A stretch of 64,000 nucleotides of DNA from Streptomyces flavochromogenes. Lineage in GTDB: Bacteria; Actinomycetota; Actinomycetes; Streptomycetales; Streptomycetaceae. The number at the start of each line of letters is the position of its first letter. The first letter of the stretch is position 1. A model generated the notes under the pieces. The model ran no database searches and was not told the origin of the DNA. It was given only the letters and a program-made list of their open reading frames with translations. Of the stretch, positions 49,836 through 58,675 are shown in pieces. The stretch lies in assembly GCF_000717595.1 (NCBI RefSeq), contig NZ_JNZO01000032.1, forward strand, positions 17,586 through 81,585. The letters run 5' to 3'. Made by a program: the position numbers and the translations under genes.

Positions 49836-51500
49836 ATGACCACCGACCCGTACCCCGGCACGGACCTGATCCCTGCACCGCTCCTCCAGGAGGTACGCGG
49901 AGACTCCCCGGGCCACTTCCCGCTCGACGAGCGGACCACCCTCGACGCCGGACCCGGCACCGAGTCCACCGCCCGCTGGCTCCGCACCGTCCTCGGCGCC
50001 GCCACCGGCATGCCGTTCGCCGACGGCACCGGCCCGCACGCGATCCGGCTGCGCGTCAGCGCGGACGTGGAGCGGACGTACGGCCCCGAGGGCTACCGCC
50101 TCACCACGGAGGACCCCGACGCCGCCGTCGTCATCGAGGGCGGCGGCCCGGCCGGGGTGTTCTGGGGCGCCCAGAGCCTCCGTCAGCTGCTCGGCCCCGA
50201 GGCGTACCGCAGGGCGCCCGTGAGCGGCGGCGACCGGGACCTCCCGTACATCACCGTCGAGGACCGGCCCCGCTTCGGCTGGCGCGGCCTCATGCTCGAC
50301 GTCTCCCGGCACTTCCTGCCCAAGGACGACGTCCTGCGCTACCTCGACCTGCTCGCCGCCCACAAGCTCAACGTCTTCCACTTCCACCTCACCGACGACC
50401 AGGGCTGGCGCATCGAGATCAAGCGCCACCCCCGGCTCACCGAGGTCGGCTCCTGGCGCGCCCGCAGCAAGTGGGGCCACCGCGCCTCGCCACTCTGGGA
50501 CGACACTCCGCACGGCGGTTTCTACACCCAGGACGACATCCGCGAGATCGTCGCCTACGCCGCCGACCGGCACATCACCGTCGTCCCCGAGATCGACCTC
50601 CCCGGACACTCGCAGGCCGCCATCTCCGCCTACCCCGAGCTCGGCAACACCGACGTCGTCGACACCGCCGCCCTCACCGTCTGGGACACCTGGGGCGTCA
50701 ATCCCAACGTCCTCGCACCCACCGAGACCGTCCTGCGCTTCTACGAGGGCGTCTTCGAGGAGGTCCTCGACCTCTTCCCGGCGGCCACCTCACCCTTCGT
50801 CCACGTCGGCGGCGACGAGTGCCCCAAGGACCAGTGGAAGGCCTCCCCGGCCGCCCAGGCCCGCATCAAGGAACTCGGGCTCGCGGACGAGGACGAGCTC
50901 CAGTCCTGGTTCATCCGCCACTTCGACCGCTGGCTCGCCGCCCGCGGCCGGCGGCTCATCGGCTGGGACGAGATCCTGGAGGGCGGCCTCGCCGAAGGCG
51001 CGGCCGTGTCGTCCTGGCGGGGATACGGGGGCGGGATCGCCGCCGCCGAGGCCGGCCACGACGTCGTCATGTGCCCCGAGCAGCAGGTGTACCTGGACCA
51101 CCGTCAGGCGCCGGGCGAGGACGAACCGATGCCCATCGGGTACGTCCGCACCCTGGAGGACGTCTACCGCTTCGAGCCCGTTCCGCCGGGCCTCTCGCCG
51201 GAGGCCGCCGCCCGCATCCTGGGAACCCAGGCCAACGTCTGGACCGAGGTGATGGAGAACCGGTCCCGCGTCGACTACCAGGTCTTCCCGCGCCTCGCCG
51301 CCTTCGCCGAGGTCGCCTGGTCCGCGCTTCCCGCGCCGGAGGCGCGCGACTACCCGGCCTTCGCGCGCCGGATGCACACCCACTACGCGCGCCTGGACGC
51401 CCTCGGCGTGGACTACCGCCCGCCCGCCGGACCTCACCCCCGGCAGCAGCGGCCCGGGGTCCTGGGACGCCCCCTGGAGGGCACGCCCCCGATCGTGTGA
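49836..51500 (+). CDS. GH20 beta-N-acetylhexosaminidase, cytoplasmic
   Basis: A 554-residue glycoside hydrolase that removes terminal GlcNAc from chitooligosaccharides. An N-terminal GH20b-type domain (residues 1-140) precedes the TIM barrel (FGWRGLMLDVSRHFLPKDD, FHFHLTDDQGWRIEIKRHP, VPEIDLPGHSQAAISAYPE). The catalytic Asp327-Glu328 pair is in HVGGDECPKDQW, where the Asp orients the substrate acetamido group. There is no signal peptide, so it acts on sugars already imported by the adjacent transporter. The C-terminus is a Pro/Arg-rich tail. Confidence 0.95.
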   Translation: MTTDPYPGTDLIPAPLLQEVRGDSPGHFPLDERTTLDAGPGTESTARWLRTVLGAATGMPFADGTGPHAIRLRVSADVERTYGPEGYRLTTEDPDAAVVIEGGGPAGVFWGAQSLRQLLGPEAYRRAPVSGGDRDLPYITVEDRPRFGWRGLMLDVSRHFLPKDDVLRYLDLLAAHKLNVFHFHLTDDQGWRIEIKRHPRLTEVGSWRARSKWGHRASPLWDDTPHGGFYTQDDIREIVAYAADRHITVVPEIDLPGHSQAAISAYPELGNTDVVDTAALTVWDTWGVNPNVLAPTETVLRFYEGVFEEVLDLFPAATSPFVHVGGDECPKDQWKASPAAQARIKELGLADEDELQSWFIRHFDRWLAARGRRLIGWDEILEGGLAEGAAVSSWRGYGGGIAAAEAGHDVVMCPEQQVYLDHRQAPGEDEPMPIGYVRTLEDVYRFEPVPPGLSPEAAARILGTQANVWTEVMENRSRVDYQVFPRLAAFAEVAWSALPAPEARDYPAFARRMHTHYARLDALGVDYRPPAGPHPRQQRPGVLGRPLEGTPPIV

Positions 51501-51625
51501 GGGACCCGACATCCCCCTTCACCCAAGAGCGGCGAAACGGAAGTTACCGTCACTCGTCGGGGCGTCCCGGACGGAACAGTCCTTCGCGGGCCCTCGCGTC
51601 GGACCGCTCGGAAGATGTGCCAGAG

Positions 51626-51656
51626 TTGCCACGTCCGGCCTGTGAGCACGTACGGT
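51626..51656 (+). promoter_or_regulatory. Predicted promoter of the xanthine-dehydrogenase-like operon
   Basis: TTGCCA at 51626-51631 and TACGGT at 51651-51656 with a 19-base spacer, 70 bases before the TTG start. The spacing is slightly long. Confidence 0.4.
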
Positions 51657-51725
51657 ACGCCCACACGCAGGCGCGACCGCCGGGCGCATTCGGGGACCAC
51701 CGGGACACCGGGAAGGGGCAGCGGG

Positions 51726-52601
51726 TTGACCACGCACGCACCACAGACGGCGCAGTCCGTGACGCTGCCCGCCTCGCTCGACGAGGCCGTGGCAGCGCTC
51801 ACGGCCATGCCGGCAGCCGTCCCCGTGGCCGGTGGCACCGACCTGATGGCAGCCGTCAACAAGGGGCAGCTCCGCCCCGCCGGACTGGTCGGCCTGAGCC
51901 GCATCAACGAGATCCGCGGCTGGCAGTACCAGGACGGCCACGCACTGCTCGGAGCGGGCCTCACCCACGCGCGCATGGGCCGCCCCGACTTCGCCGCCCT
52001 CATCCCCGCCCTCGCCGCCGCCTCCCGCGCCGCCGGACCGCCCCAGATCCGCAACGCGGGCACCCTCGGCGGCAACGTCGTCACCGCCGCGCCGACCGGT
52101 GACTCGCTGCCCGTCCTCGCCGCCCTCGAAGCCGACCTGGTCGTCCTCGGGCCGCTCGGCAGCCGCGAGATCCCCGTGTCCCACCTGCTCGCCGGCCGCG
52201 ACCTGCTGGCCCCCGGCGAACTCGTCGCCTTCGTCCGCGTCCCCCTGCTCCACGCTCCCCAGGTCTTCGTCAAGGCCACCGGCCGGACCGGCCCGGCCCG
52301 TGCCACGGCATCCGTCGCCGTCGTCCTCGACCCGGCCCGCCGCGGGGTGCGCTGCGCGGTCGGCGCCGTCGCGCCGATGCCGCTGCGCCCGCTGGAGGCC
52401 GAGCGCTGGATCGCCTCGCTGGTCGACTGGGACAACGACCGGGGGCTCGCCCCCGAGGCGCTCGCGGCGTTCGGCGAGTACGTCGCCGCCGCATGCATCC
52501 CGGACCCGCCGGGCGACGAAGTGTTGCCCCCGGCCGTACTGCACCTGCGGCGCACCGTCGCCGCACTCGCCCGACGGGCACTGGGGAGGGCACTGTCGTG
52601 A
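51726..52601 (+). CDS. Xanthine-dehydrogenase-like FAD-binding subunit
   Basis: A 291-residue subunit of a molybdenum hydroxylase. The FAD-binding PCMH-type domain has VPVAGGTDLMAAVN and PQIRNAGTLGGNVVTAAPTGDSLPVL, the two pyrophosphate-contacting segments of the family. The C-terminal CO-dehydrogenase flavoprotein domain follows (PRRGVRCAVGAVAPMPLR region). I chose the TTG at 51726 because AAGGGG lies seven bases before it and homology starts at SVTLPASLDEAVAAL. Its stop overlaps the GTG of the 2Fe-2S subunit by four bases. Confidence 0.9.
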   Translation: MTTHAPQTAQSVTLPASLDEAVAALTAMPAAVPVAGGTDLMAAVNKGQLRPAGLVGLSRINEIRGWQYQDGHALLGAGLTHARMGRPDFAALIPALAAASRAAGPPQIRNAGTLGGNVVTAAPTGDSLPVLAALEADLVVLGPLGSREIPVSHLLAGRDLLAPGELVAFVRVPLLHAPQVFVKATGRTGPARATASVAVVLDPARRGVRCAVGAVAPMPLRPLEAERWIASLVDWDNDRGLAPEALAAFGEYVAAACIPDPPGDEVLPPAVLHLRRTVAALARRALGRALS

Positions 52602-54163
52602 GCAACGACCAGCAGCGTCAGCAGCAGGATTCCGGCGGCTGGGAGCCGATTCCGCAGAGCGAGGGGTACGACGGGGACGCCACGGCGTTCGTCCAGCTGC
52701 CGCCCGACTTCATGCTGGACGGCGTCCCCCTGGAAGCACCCGGCCACGGCTACGTACCGCCGATGATCACCCCGCTGCAGCCGCTCACCCCGGCCGTGAC
52801 GGACCCGTCGGCGACGGGCACGTGGAACGTCCACCTGCCCACGCAGGCGGAGCAGACGCAGTACTTCGACGGGACCGAGTACGCGGAGCAGGGCGGGTAC
52901 GGCGAACAGGCGGGGCAGGGCGGGTACGCCGAGGGACCGGCCGGGTACGCCGGCGGCCAGGCCGGGCACGCCGGTCACACGGAGTACGCCGAGGGGCCGG
53001 CCGGGTACGCCGGCGGCCAGGCGGGGAACGCCGGTCACACGGAGTACGCCGAGCACTTCGAGCAGGACCCGCACGCCACGTCCGAGTGGCGTTTCACGGA
53101 GGCGACGGAGGCGTCGGCGCCCGCCGCGTCCGGCACCACGGGCCAGTGGGAGATTCCGGTCGTACCGGGCATGCCCGAGGCGACCGAAGAAGCGGGCTCC
53201 GCCGAGGAGTCGGGCGACTTCGCCGCCTCGGCCGTCCGGCCGTACGCGGAGGCCCCGGCGACCCTGCCGGGCGGCGCCCCGGCCCCGTGGGCGCTGCAGG
53301 AGGAACCGGCGGCCGAACCGGTCGCCGAACCGGTCATGGAGGCCGCGGCGGACGCCGACGCCGCCGCGGAAGCCGAGGAGCCGGGCGCGAGCCCGGACAG
53401 CGGGACGGCCGCGCGGGTCGAGGTGTCCGAGACGGAGCCGCGGGACCCGGACGGCGAGCCGGACCCGGCCGACCCGACGAACGCGTCCGACCCGTCCGAC
53501 CGGGCGCCGGAGACGGACACCGCACCCGAGCCCGCTGCGGCGATCCCCGCCGCACCTGCGACGCCCGGCGCGAGCCTCGCCGCCTCCACCGACAGCGACG
53601 AGCACCCCCACACCTCGTACACCCTCCGGGTCAACGGCGCCGACCGGCCCGTCACCGGCTCCTGGATCGGCGAGTCGCTGCTCTACGTCCTGCGCGAGCG
53701 CCTCGGCCTCGCAGGGGCGAAGGACGGCTGCTCGCAGGGCGAGTGCGGCGCGTGCAACGTGCAGGTCGACGGCCGGCTCGTCGCCTCCTGCCTGGTCCCC
53801 GCGGCGACCGCCGCCGGGAGCGAGGTGCGGACGGTCGAGGGCCTCGCGGTCGACGGGGAGCCGTCGGACGTGCAGCGGGCCATGGCCACGTGCGGAACCG
53901 TCCAGTGCGGCTTCTGCATCCCCGGCATGTGCATGACCGTGCACGACCTCCTGGAGGGCAACCACGCCCCCACCGAACTCGAGACCCGCCAGGCGCTCGC
54001 GGGCAACCTGTGCCGCTGTTCCGGCTACCGGGGAGTCCTCGAAGCCGTACGGGACGTCGTGTCCGAGCGCGAGGCGAGCGCCGCGGCCACCGCGTCCGAG
54101 GCCGCCGAAGAGCCCCGGGTCCCGCACCAGATTTCCCACCCGCACGACGGAGGCATGGCGTGA
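52598..54163 (+). CDS. Xanthine-dehydrogenase-like 2Fe-2S subunit with a long low-complexity N-terminal extension
   Basis: A 521-residue protein. Only the last 190 residues are the standard two-cluster iron-sulfur subunit: a plant-ferredoxin-type cluster (CSQGECGACNVQVDGRLVASC, split across two lines of the motif) and the helical cluster (CGTVQCGFCIPGMCM, NLCRCSGYRGV). All eight cysteines are present. The first 330 residues are an acidic, Ala/Gly/Glu/Pro-rich, tyrosine-spotted region without a recognisable fold. It includes two 20-residue YAEGPAGYAGGQAG repeats. Normal subunits are about 160-200 residues. The same reading frame runs through both parts without a stop, and GTG 52598 overlaps the upstream gene, so the fusion looks genuine. 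Confidence 0.9.
   Translation: MSNDQQRQQQDSGGWEPIPQSEGYDGDATAFVQLPPDFMLDGVPLEAPGHGYVPPMITPLQPLTPAVTDPSATGTWNVHLPTQAEQTQYFDGTEYAEQGGYGEQAGQGGYAEGPAGYAGGQAGHAGHTEYAEGPAGYAGGQAGNAGHTEYAEHFEQDPHATSEWRFTEATEASAPAASGTTGQWEIPVVPGMPEATEEAGSAEESGDFAASAVRPYAEAPATLPGGAPAPWALQEEPAAEPVAEPVMEAAADADAAAEAEEPGASPDSGTAARVEVSETEPRDPDGEPDPADPTNASDPSDRAPETDTAPEPAAAIPAAPATPGASLAASTDSDEHPHTSYTLRVNGADRPVTGSWIGESLLYVLRERLGLAGAKDGCSQGECGACNVQVDGRLVASCLVPAATAAGSEVRTVEGLAVDGEPSDVQRAMATCGTVQCGFCIPGMCMTVHDLLEGNHAPTELETRQALAGNLCRCSGYRGVLEAVRDVVSEREASAAATASEAAEEPRVPHQISHPHDGGMA
52925..53044 (+). repeat. 60-bp direct repeat in the 2Fe-2S subunit extension
   Basis: Two adjacent 60-base units (52925-52984 and 52985-53044) that differ at three positions, encoding YAEGPAGYAGGQAG followed by HAGHTE or NAGHTE. 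A recent in-frame duplication. Confidence 0.92.
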
Positions 54164-56484
54164 GCGACGCGATCACCGCCGTTCCCACGATCCCGGTCCT
54201 CGACACCCCCGGGACCCCGGGCCAGGAGCCGGCCGCCCACGGCCTCGGCACCTCGCTTCCGCAGGCCGAGGCGAGGGCGAAGACCGAGGGCACCTTCCCG
54301 TACGCCTCCGACCTGTGGGCCGAAGGGCTGCTCTGGGCCGCGATCCTGCGCTCCCCGCACCCGCACGCGCGCATCGTCTCCGTCGACACGAGCGCCGCCA
54401 CCGCCATGGCGGGCGTACGCGCCGTTGTGACGGCCGCGGACGTGCCGGGCGCGGCGACGTACGGCCGGCGGGTCGCCGACCGGCCGGTGTTCGCCGCCGA
54501 CCTCGTCCGGCACCACGGCGAGGCGATCGCCGCCGTCGCCGCCGACCACCCCGACACGGCCCGGCTCGCGGCCGCCGCGATCGCCGTCGAGTACGAGGTG
54601 CTCGACCCGGTGACGGACCCGGAGAAGGCGTTCGCGGCCGAGGCGCTGCACCCCGACGGGAACCTGATCCGGCACATCCCGCTGCGCTTCGGCGACCCGG
54701 ACGTGACGGGCGAGATCGTCGTCGAGGGCCTGTACCGGATCGGGCGCCAGGACCCGGCGCCGATCGGCGCCGAGGCGGGCCTGGCCGTACCGCGCCCGGA
54801 CGGCGGGGTGGAGCTCTACACCGCCTCGACCGACCCGCACACCGACCGGGACCTGGCCGCCGCCTGCTTCGGCCTTCCGCCGGAGCAGGTCAAGCTGGTG
54901 GTGACCGGCGTGCCCGGCGCCACCGGCGACCGCGAGGACCCCGGCTTCCAGATCCCGCTGGGCCTGCTGGCGCTGCGTACCGGCTGCCCGGTCAAGCTCA
55001 CCGCCACGCGCGAGGAGTCCTTCCTCGGCCACGCCCACCGGCACCCCACCCTGCTGCGTTACCGGCACCACGCGGACGCGGAGGGACGCCTGGTGAAGGT
55101 GGAGGCGCAGATCCTGCTCGACGCGGGTGCGTACGCCGACTCCTCGTCCGAGTCGCTCGCGGCGGCCGTGGCCTTCGCCTGCGGCCCGTACGTCGTCCCG
55201 CACGCCTTCGTCGAGGGCTGGGCGGTCCGTACGAACAACCCGCCGTCCGGCCATGTGCGGGGCGAGGGCGCGATGCAGGTGTGCGCGGCGTACGAGGCGC
55301 AGATGGACAAGCTGGCGGCGAAGCTGGGCGTGGACCCGGCGGAGCTGCGCATGCGGAACGTGATGTCGACCGGCGACATCCTGCCGACGGGCCAGACGGT
55401 GACCTGCCCGGCCCCGGTGGCCGAACTCCTGGCCGCCGTACGCGACTTCCCGCTCCCCGCCCTGCCCAAGGACACCCCCGAGGGTGAGTGGCTGCTGCCC
55501 GGCGGCCCCGAGGGCGCGGGCGAACCGGGCGCGGTGCGACGGGGTGTGGGCTACGCGCTGGGCATGGTGCACATGCTGGGCGCCGAGGGCACGGACGAGG
55601 TCTCGACGGCGACGGTGCGGGTCCAGGACGGCGTGGCGACCGTCATCTGCTCGGCCGTGGACACCGGTTCGGGCTTCTCGACGCTCGCCCGCCAGATCGT
55701 GCAGGACACGCTCGGCATCGACGAGGTCCACGTGGCTCCGGTCGACACGGACCAGCCGCCGGCGGGACCCGCGGCGCACGGCCGCCACACCTGGGTCTCC
55801 GGCGGGGCGGTGGAGCGGGCCGCGAAGATGGTCCGTACGCAGCTTCTCCAGCCGCTGGCCCACCAGTTCGGCATGTCGACGGAGCTCCTCCAGATCACCG
55901 ACGGCAAGATCACCTCGTACGACGGGGTGCTGTCGACGACCGTCACGGAGGCGATGGACGGCAAGGAACTCTGGGCCACCGCCCAGTGCCGCCCGCACCC
56001 GACGGAGCCGCTGGACGAGGCGGGACAGGGCGACGCATTCGTCGGCCTCGCGTTCTGCGCGATCCGCGCGGTGGTCGACGTGGACATCGAACTCGGCGCC
56101 GTACGCGTCGTGGAGATGGCCGTCGCCCAGGACGTCGGCCGCGTCCTCAACCCGGCCCAGCTCGCCACCCGCATCGAGGCGGGCGTCACCCAGGGCGTCG
56201 GCGCGGCCCTCACCGAGAACCTCCGCACGGCCCGAGGGCTGGTCCGGCACCCTGACTTCACCGGCTACGCACTCCCGACATCCCTGGACGCCCCGGACAT
56301 TCGCATCGTGAAACTCGTCGAAGAGCGGGACGTCGTCGCGCCGTTCGGCGCGAAGGCGGCGAGCGCGATCCCGGTCGTCACCTCACCCGCCGCAGTGGCC
56401 TCAGCGGTACGCGCGGCGACGGGCCGCCCGGTCAACCGCCTCCCGATCCGCCCCCAGGCAGCGGTGGCCGTGCCCAATTCGTAA
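54160..56484 (+). CDS. Xanthine-dehydrogenase-like molybdopterin-binding subunit, catalytic motifs altered
   Basis: A 774-residue large subunit of a molybdenum hydroxylase, third gene of the operon and coupled by a GTGA overlap. The a/b hammerhead domain (GTSLPQAEARAKTEGTFPY) and the two molybdopterin domains are recognisable (PVKLTATREESFLGHAHRHP, NNPPSGHVRGEGAMQV, KLGVDPAELRMRN). Several catalytic segments differ from the family: the GGGFGGK loop reads GVPGATGDRED, the EMGQG segment reads DTGSGFS, and the C-terminal GVGEPP segment reads AASAIPV, so the usual catalytic glutamate is Ala736. The protein may have lost hydroxylase activity or use a different chemistry. Substrate unknown. Confidence 0.85.
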   Translation: MSDAITAVPTIPVLDTPGTPGQEPAAHGLGTSLPQAEARAKTEGTFPYASDLWAEGLLWAAILRSPHPHARIVSVDTSAATAMAGVRAVVTAADVPGAATYGRRVADRPVFAADLVRHHGEAIAAVAADHPDTARLAAAAIAVEYEVLDPVTDPEKAFAAEALHPDGNLIRHIPLRFGDPDVTGEIVVEGLYRIGRQDPAPIGAEAGLAVPRPDGGVELYTASTDPHTDRDLAAACFGLPPEQVKLVVTGVPGATGDREDPGFQIPLGLLALRTGCPVKLTATREESFLGHAHRHPTLLRYRHHADAEGRLVKVEAQILLDAGAYADSSSESLAAAVAFACGPYVVPHAFVEGWAVRTNNPPSGHVRGEGAMQVCAAYEAQMDKLAAKLGVDPAELRMRNVMSTGDILPTGQTVTCPAPVAELLAAVRDFPLPALPKDTPEGEWLLPGGPEGAGEPGAVRRGVGYALGMVHMLGAEGTDEVSTATVRVQDGVATVICSAVDTGSGFSTLARQIVQDTLGIDEVHVAPVDTDQPPAGPAAHGRHTWVSGGAVERAAKMVRTQLLQPLAHQFGMSTELLQITDGKITSYDGVLSTTVTEAMDGKELWATAQCRPHPTEPLDEAGQGDAFVGLAFCAIRAVVDVDIELGAVRVVEMAVAQDVGRVLNPAQLATRIEAGVTQGVGAALTENLRTARGLVRHPDFTGYALPTSLDAPDIRIVKLVEERDVVAPFGAKAASAIPVVTSPAAVASAVRAATGRPVNRLPIRPQAAVAVPNS

Positions 56485-56497
56485 CCCTGTGATGTCC

Positions 56498-56511
56498 GTT
56501 GCTTGTGCAAC
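56498..56511. promoter_or_regulatory. Inverted repeat upstream of the type VII-like cluster
   Basis: GTTGC-TTGT-GCAAC at 56498-56511, a perfect 5-bp inverted repeat in the 120-base gap between the molybdopterin subunit and the next gene. Could be an operator or a weak terminator. Confidence 0.3.
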
Positions 56512-56604
56512 CCGGAGGTGCGCACTGTCGTCGTTCCTGACTACAGTGGACTTCTGGACTTGGCAGTACGGCGGACGGTTGTTCGACGGGGGAGGAGCGC
56601 GGGC

Positions 56605-57084
56605 ATGGAAGCCTACGTGGACGGGGGCGGGTACGGAATGCGGCCGATGAGCGCCGAGGCGGTGCGCTACAACACGGAGTCCATGTCGGAGTTCAAGACG
56701 AGCATCGACGGTCTGATCGAGATGCTCACCTCTTCCGAGGCCGACAAGGGCAAGATGAAGTCGGACCCGGTCGTACGCGGCCAGTTCGGCGGCGGTGGCG
56801 GAGCCTGGGCCGAGGCGTCCGGCGTCTATGACTCGTACAACACCGTCCTCAGCCAGCTGACGGATCTCTCCGGCCTGCTGCGGGACTGCCTGGAGGGCCT
56901 CGGCATCGCGGTCGTGGCGTCCAAGGACGGCTTCGAGCAGATGGACGACGACGTCAAGCAGAAGATGATCAACATTCATCAGCGGACTGATGAAGCGAAG
57001 GCGAAGGCGGACCGCGAAGCGGGCCGCGTCGCCCCGGACGACGGGGCCGGTCAGACGGCCGGGGGCGACAGCTCCCTCCAGTAG
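56605..57084 (+). CDS. Small helical protein of a type VII secretion-like cluster
   Basis: A 159-residue acidic helical protein with no signal peptide. Two long helices are separated by a glycine run and AWAEASG (residues about 62-75), reminiscent of the WxG turn of ESX substrates. The C-terminal 40 residues are charged. It lies 44 bases before a WXG protein and upstream of a mycosin-like protease. By context it is a partner or substrate in the same system. I do not recognise a named family. GGAGGA precedes ATG 56605, which I prefer to the open frame upstream. Confidence 0.7.
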   Translation: MEAYVDGGGYGMRPMSAEAVRYNTESMSEFKTSIDGLIEMLTSSEADKGKMKSDPVVRGQFGGGGGAWAEASGVYDSYNTVLSQLTDLSGLLRDCLEGLGIAVVASKDGFEQMDDDVKQKMINIHQRTDEAKAKADREAGRVAPDDGAGQTAGGDSSLQ

Positions 57085-57128
57085 GCGAGTGCGGACGAGA
57101 TGTCGGGGACACGGGGAAGAGGCGAAGG

Positions 57129-58658
57129 ATGAGGCCAGCAGAGGGCGGCGGAGGCGGCGGAACGGACTTCCGCTCGATGTCCCACCAGCAGATGCTGCAA
57201 TGGCTGGACGAAGCCAGTTCGTTCTACGTCAGCAACGCGGCGGGGCGGTTGAAGTCGGCTGCGGAGGAGATGCACCGCATCGCCGCGCAGCTCAAGAACC
57301 GCTCCGGCCGCGTGGAATGGGAGGGCGAGGCGGAGAAGGCGTTCAACGAGTGGGCCGACAGCGTCGTGAGCTCGACCCACGCGCTCGGCGACTACAGCAC
57401 GGGCGCGTCCACCTGGATGGACAACGCCGCCGAGGCCATCGCCACCGCGCAGAGCGCCATTCCTCGCTACACCTCCCACGAGTCGGCCAAGGCGAACCTG
57501 GCGGCCGCGCAGAAGTACCGCAACGACCCCGACTCGCAGACCATCGCGCGCAACGCCAAGAGCCAGATGGCCGCCAGCGAGGAGCTCCAGGCCATCGAGG
57601 CCAAGGAGAAGGCGAACCAGCAGGCCGCGGCGGCCGAGATGGAGAAGCTCTCCTCCTCGTACCAGTGGTCGAGCTTCAACATGACGAGCCTCAAGCCGCC
57701 GACGTTTCCGCCGCCGCCGGGGGACTTCGTGCCGGCGAGCGCGGGCGAGCGCGGATCGGGCTCCACCTCCGGCGGCTACACCTCGCAGGGTGAGAGGTCG
57801 GCGGTGGGTACCGAGCGGACTACGGTGACGCCCACCCCCCGCTCCCAGCCGGACAGCCGGACGACGCCCGACACGTCGATCCCCCTCCCGCCGTCGAGCA
57901 AGGACACGACGGGACCGACCCACGTCGTCCGCCCGGACGTCCGACCCGACGTGCCCGTGGACCTCGGCATCGACAGCGTCGACACCAAGACGCCGCCGAC
58001 CACGCCGCCCGGACCCACGACGCAGACCCCGGGCACCCCTCCGCCGATCACCAAGCCGGACGGCAGCGCGCCTCCGTTCGTGACGACGACCGGCCTGCCC
58101 CCGCTCCCCGCGAAGGGCGGCCCGGGCACACTGCCTCCCACCGGTCCCGTCACCGGCGGCACGCGCAACCCGATGAACACCACCGGCCCGCGCGGCCTGC
58201 CGACCGGACCCGGCCCTCTCGGCGGTACCCGCGAGGGCATCAGCGGCGGCAAGGCCGTGCCCAACGCGCAGGGGCGCCCCCAGACCGGCCTCCCGCGCAG
58301 CACCGTCATCGGCACCGAGCCCGGCGCCCGTAACGGCACGGGCATGGGACGCGCGCCCATGGGCGGCGGCATGGGAGGCCCGATGGGCGGCGCGGGCGCC
58401 GGCCAGAACGGCATCACCGGCGGGCGCCGTCTCGCCGGCGAGACCGGCGGAATCGTCGGCGGCAAGGCGCAGCGCGCCAGCGCCACCGGCGGCGGCGCGC
58501 GTCCCTTCACGCCCGGCGGCTCCGGCCTCGTGCGCGGAGGCTCCACGCAGCGGCCCGGTGACCGCGAGGAGACGAACGGAGAGCGTCCCGACTACCTGGT
58601 CGAGGACGAGGAGACCTGGCAGCAGGGGCGCCGCGTGGCGCCGCCCGTCATCGACTGA
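57129..58658 (+). CDS. WXG100-type type VII secretion substrate with Gly/Pro-rich C-terminus
   Basis: A 509-residue protein. The N-terminal 115 residues form a helical hairpin with the WxG turn at Trp64-Glu65-Gly66 (RVEWEGEAEKAF), followed by YTSHE at 114-118, which fits the YxxxD/E type VII export signal. A second helical stretch (120-190) is Ala/Gln-rich. The remaining 300 residues are a Pro/Thr/Gly-rich low-complexity tail, including GMGRAPMGGGMGGPMGG. No classical signal peptide or membrane segment. PPE-like architecture. Probably secreted or surface-associated through a type VII system. Confidence 0.8.
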   Translation: MRPAEGGGGGGTDFRSMSHQQMLQWLDEASSFYVSNAAGRLKSAAEEMHRIAAQLKNRSGRVEWEGEAEKAFNEWADSVVSSTHALGDYSTGASTWMDNAAEAIATAQSAIPRYTSHESAKANLAAAQKYRNDPDSQTIARNAKSQMAASEELQAIEAKEKANQQAAAAEMEKLSSSYQWSSFNMTSLKPPTFPPPPGDFVPASAGERGSGSTSGGYTSQGERSAVGTERTTVTPTPRSQPDSRTTPDTSIPLPPSSKDTTGPTHVVRPDVRPDVPVDLGIDSVDTKTPPTTPPGPTTQTPGTPPPITKPDGSAPPFVTTTGLPPLPAKGGPGTLPPTGPVTGGTRNPMNTTGPRGLPTGPGPLGGTREGISGGKAVPNAQGRPQTGLPRSTVIGTEPGARNGTGMGRAPMGGGMGGPMGGAGAGQNGITGGRRLAGETGGIVGGKAQRASATGGGARPFTPGGSGLVRGGSTQRPGDREETNGERPDYLVEDEETWQQGRRVAPPVID

Positions 58659-58675
58659 TCAGCGCGAGGAAGCAG

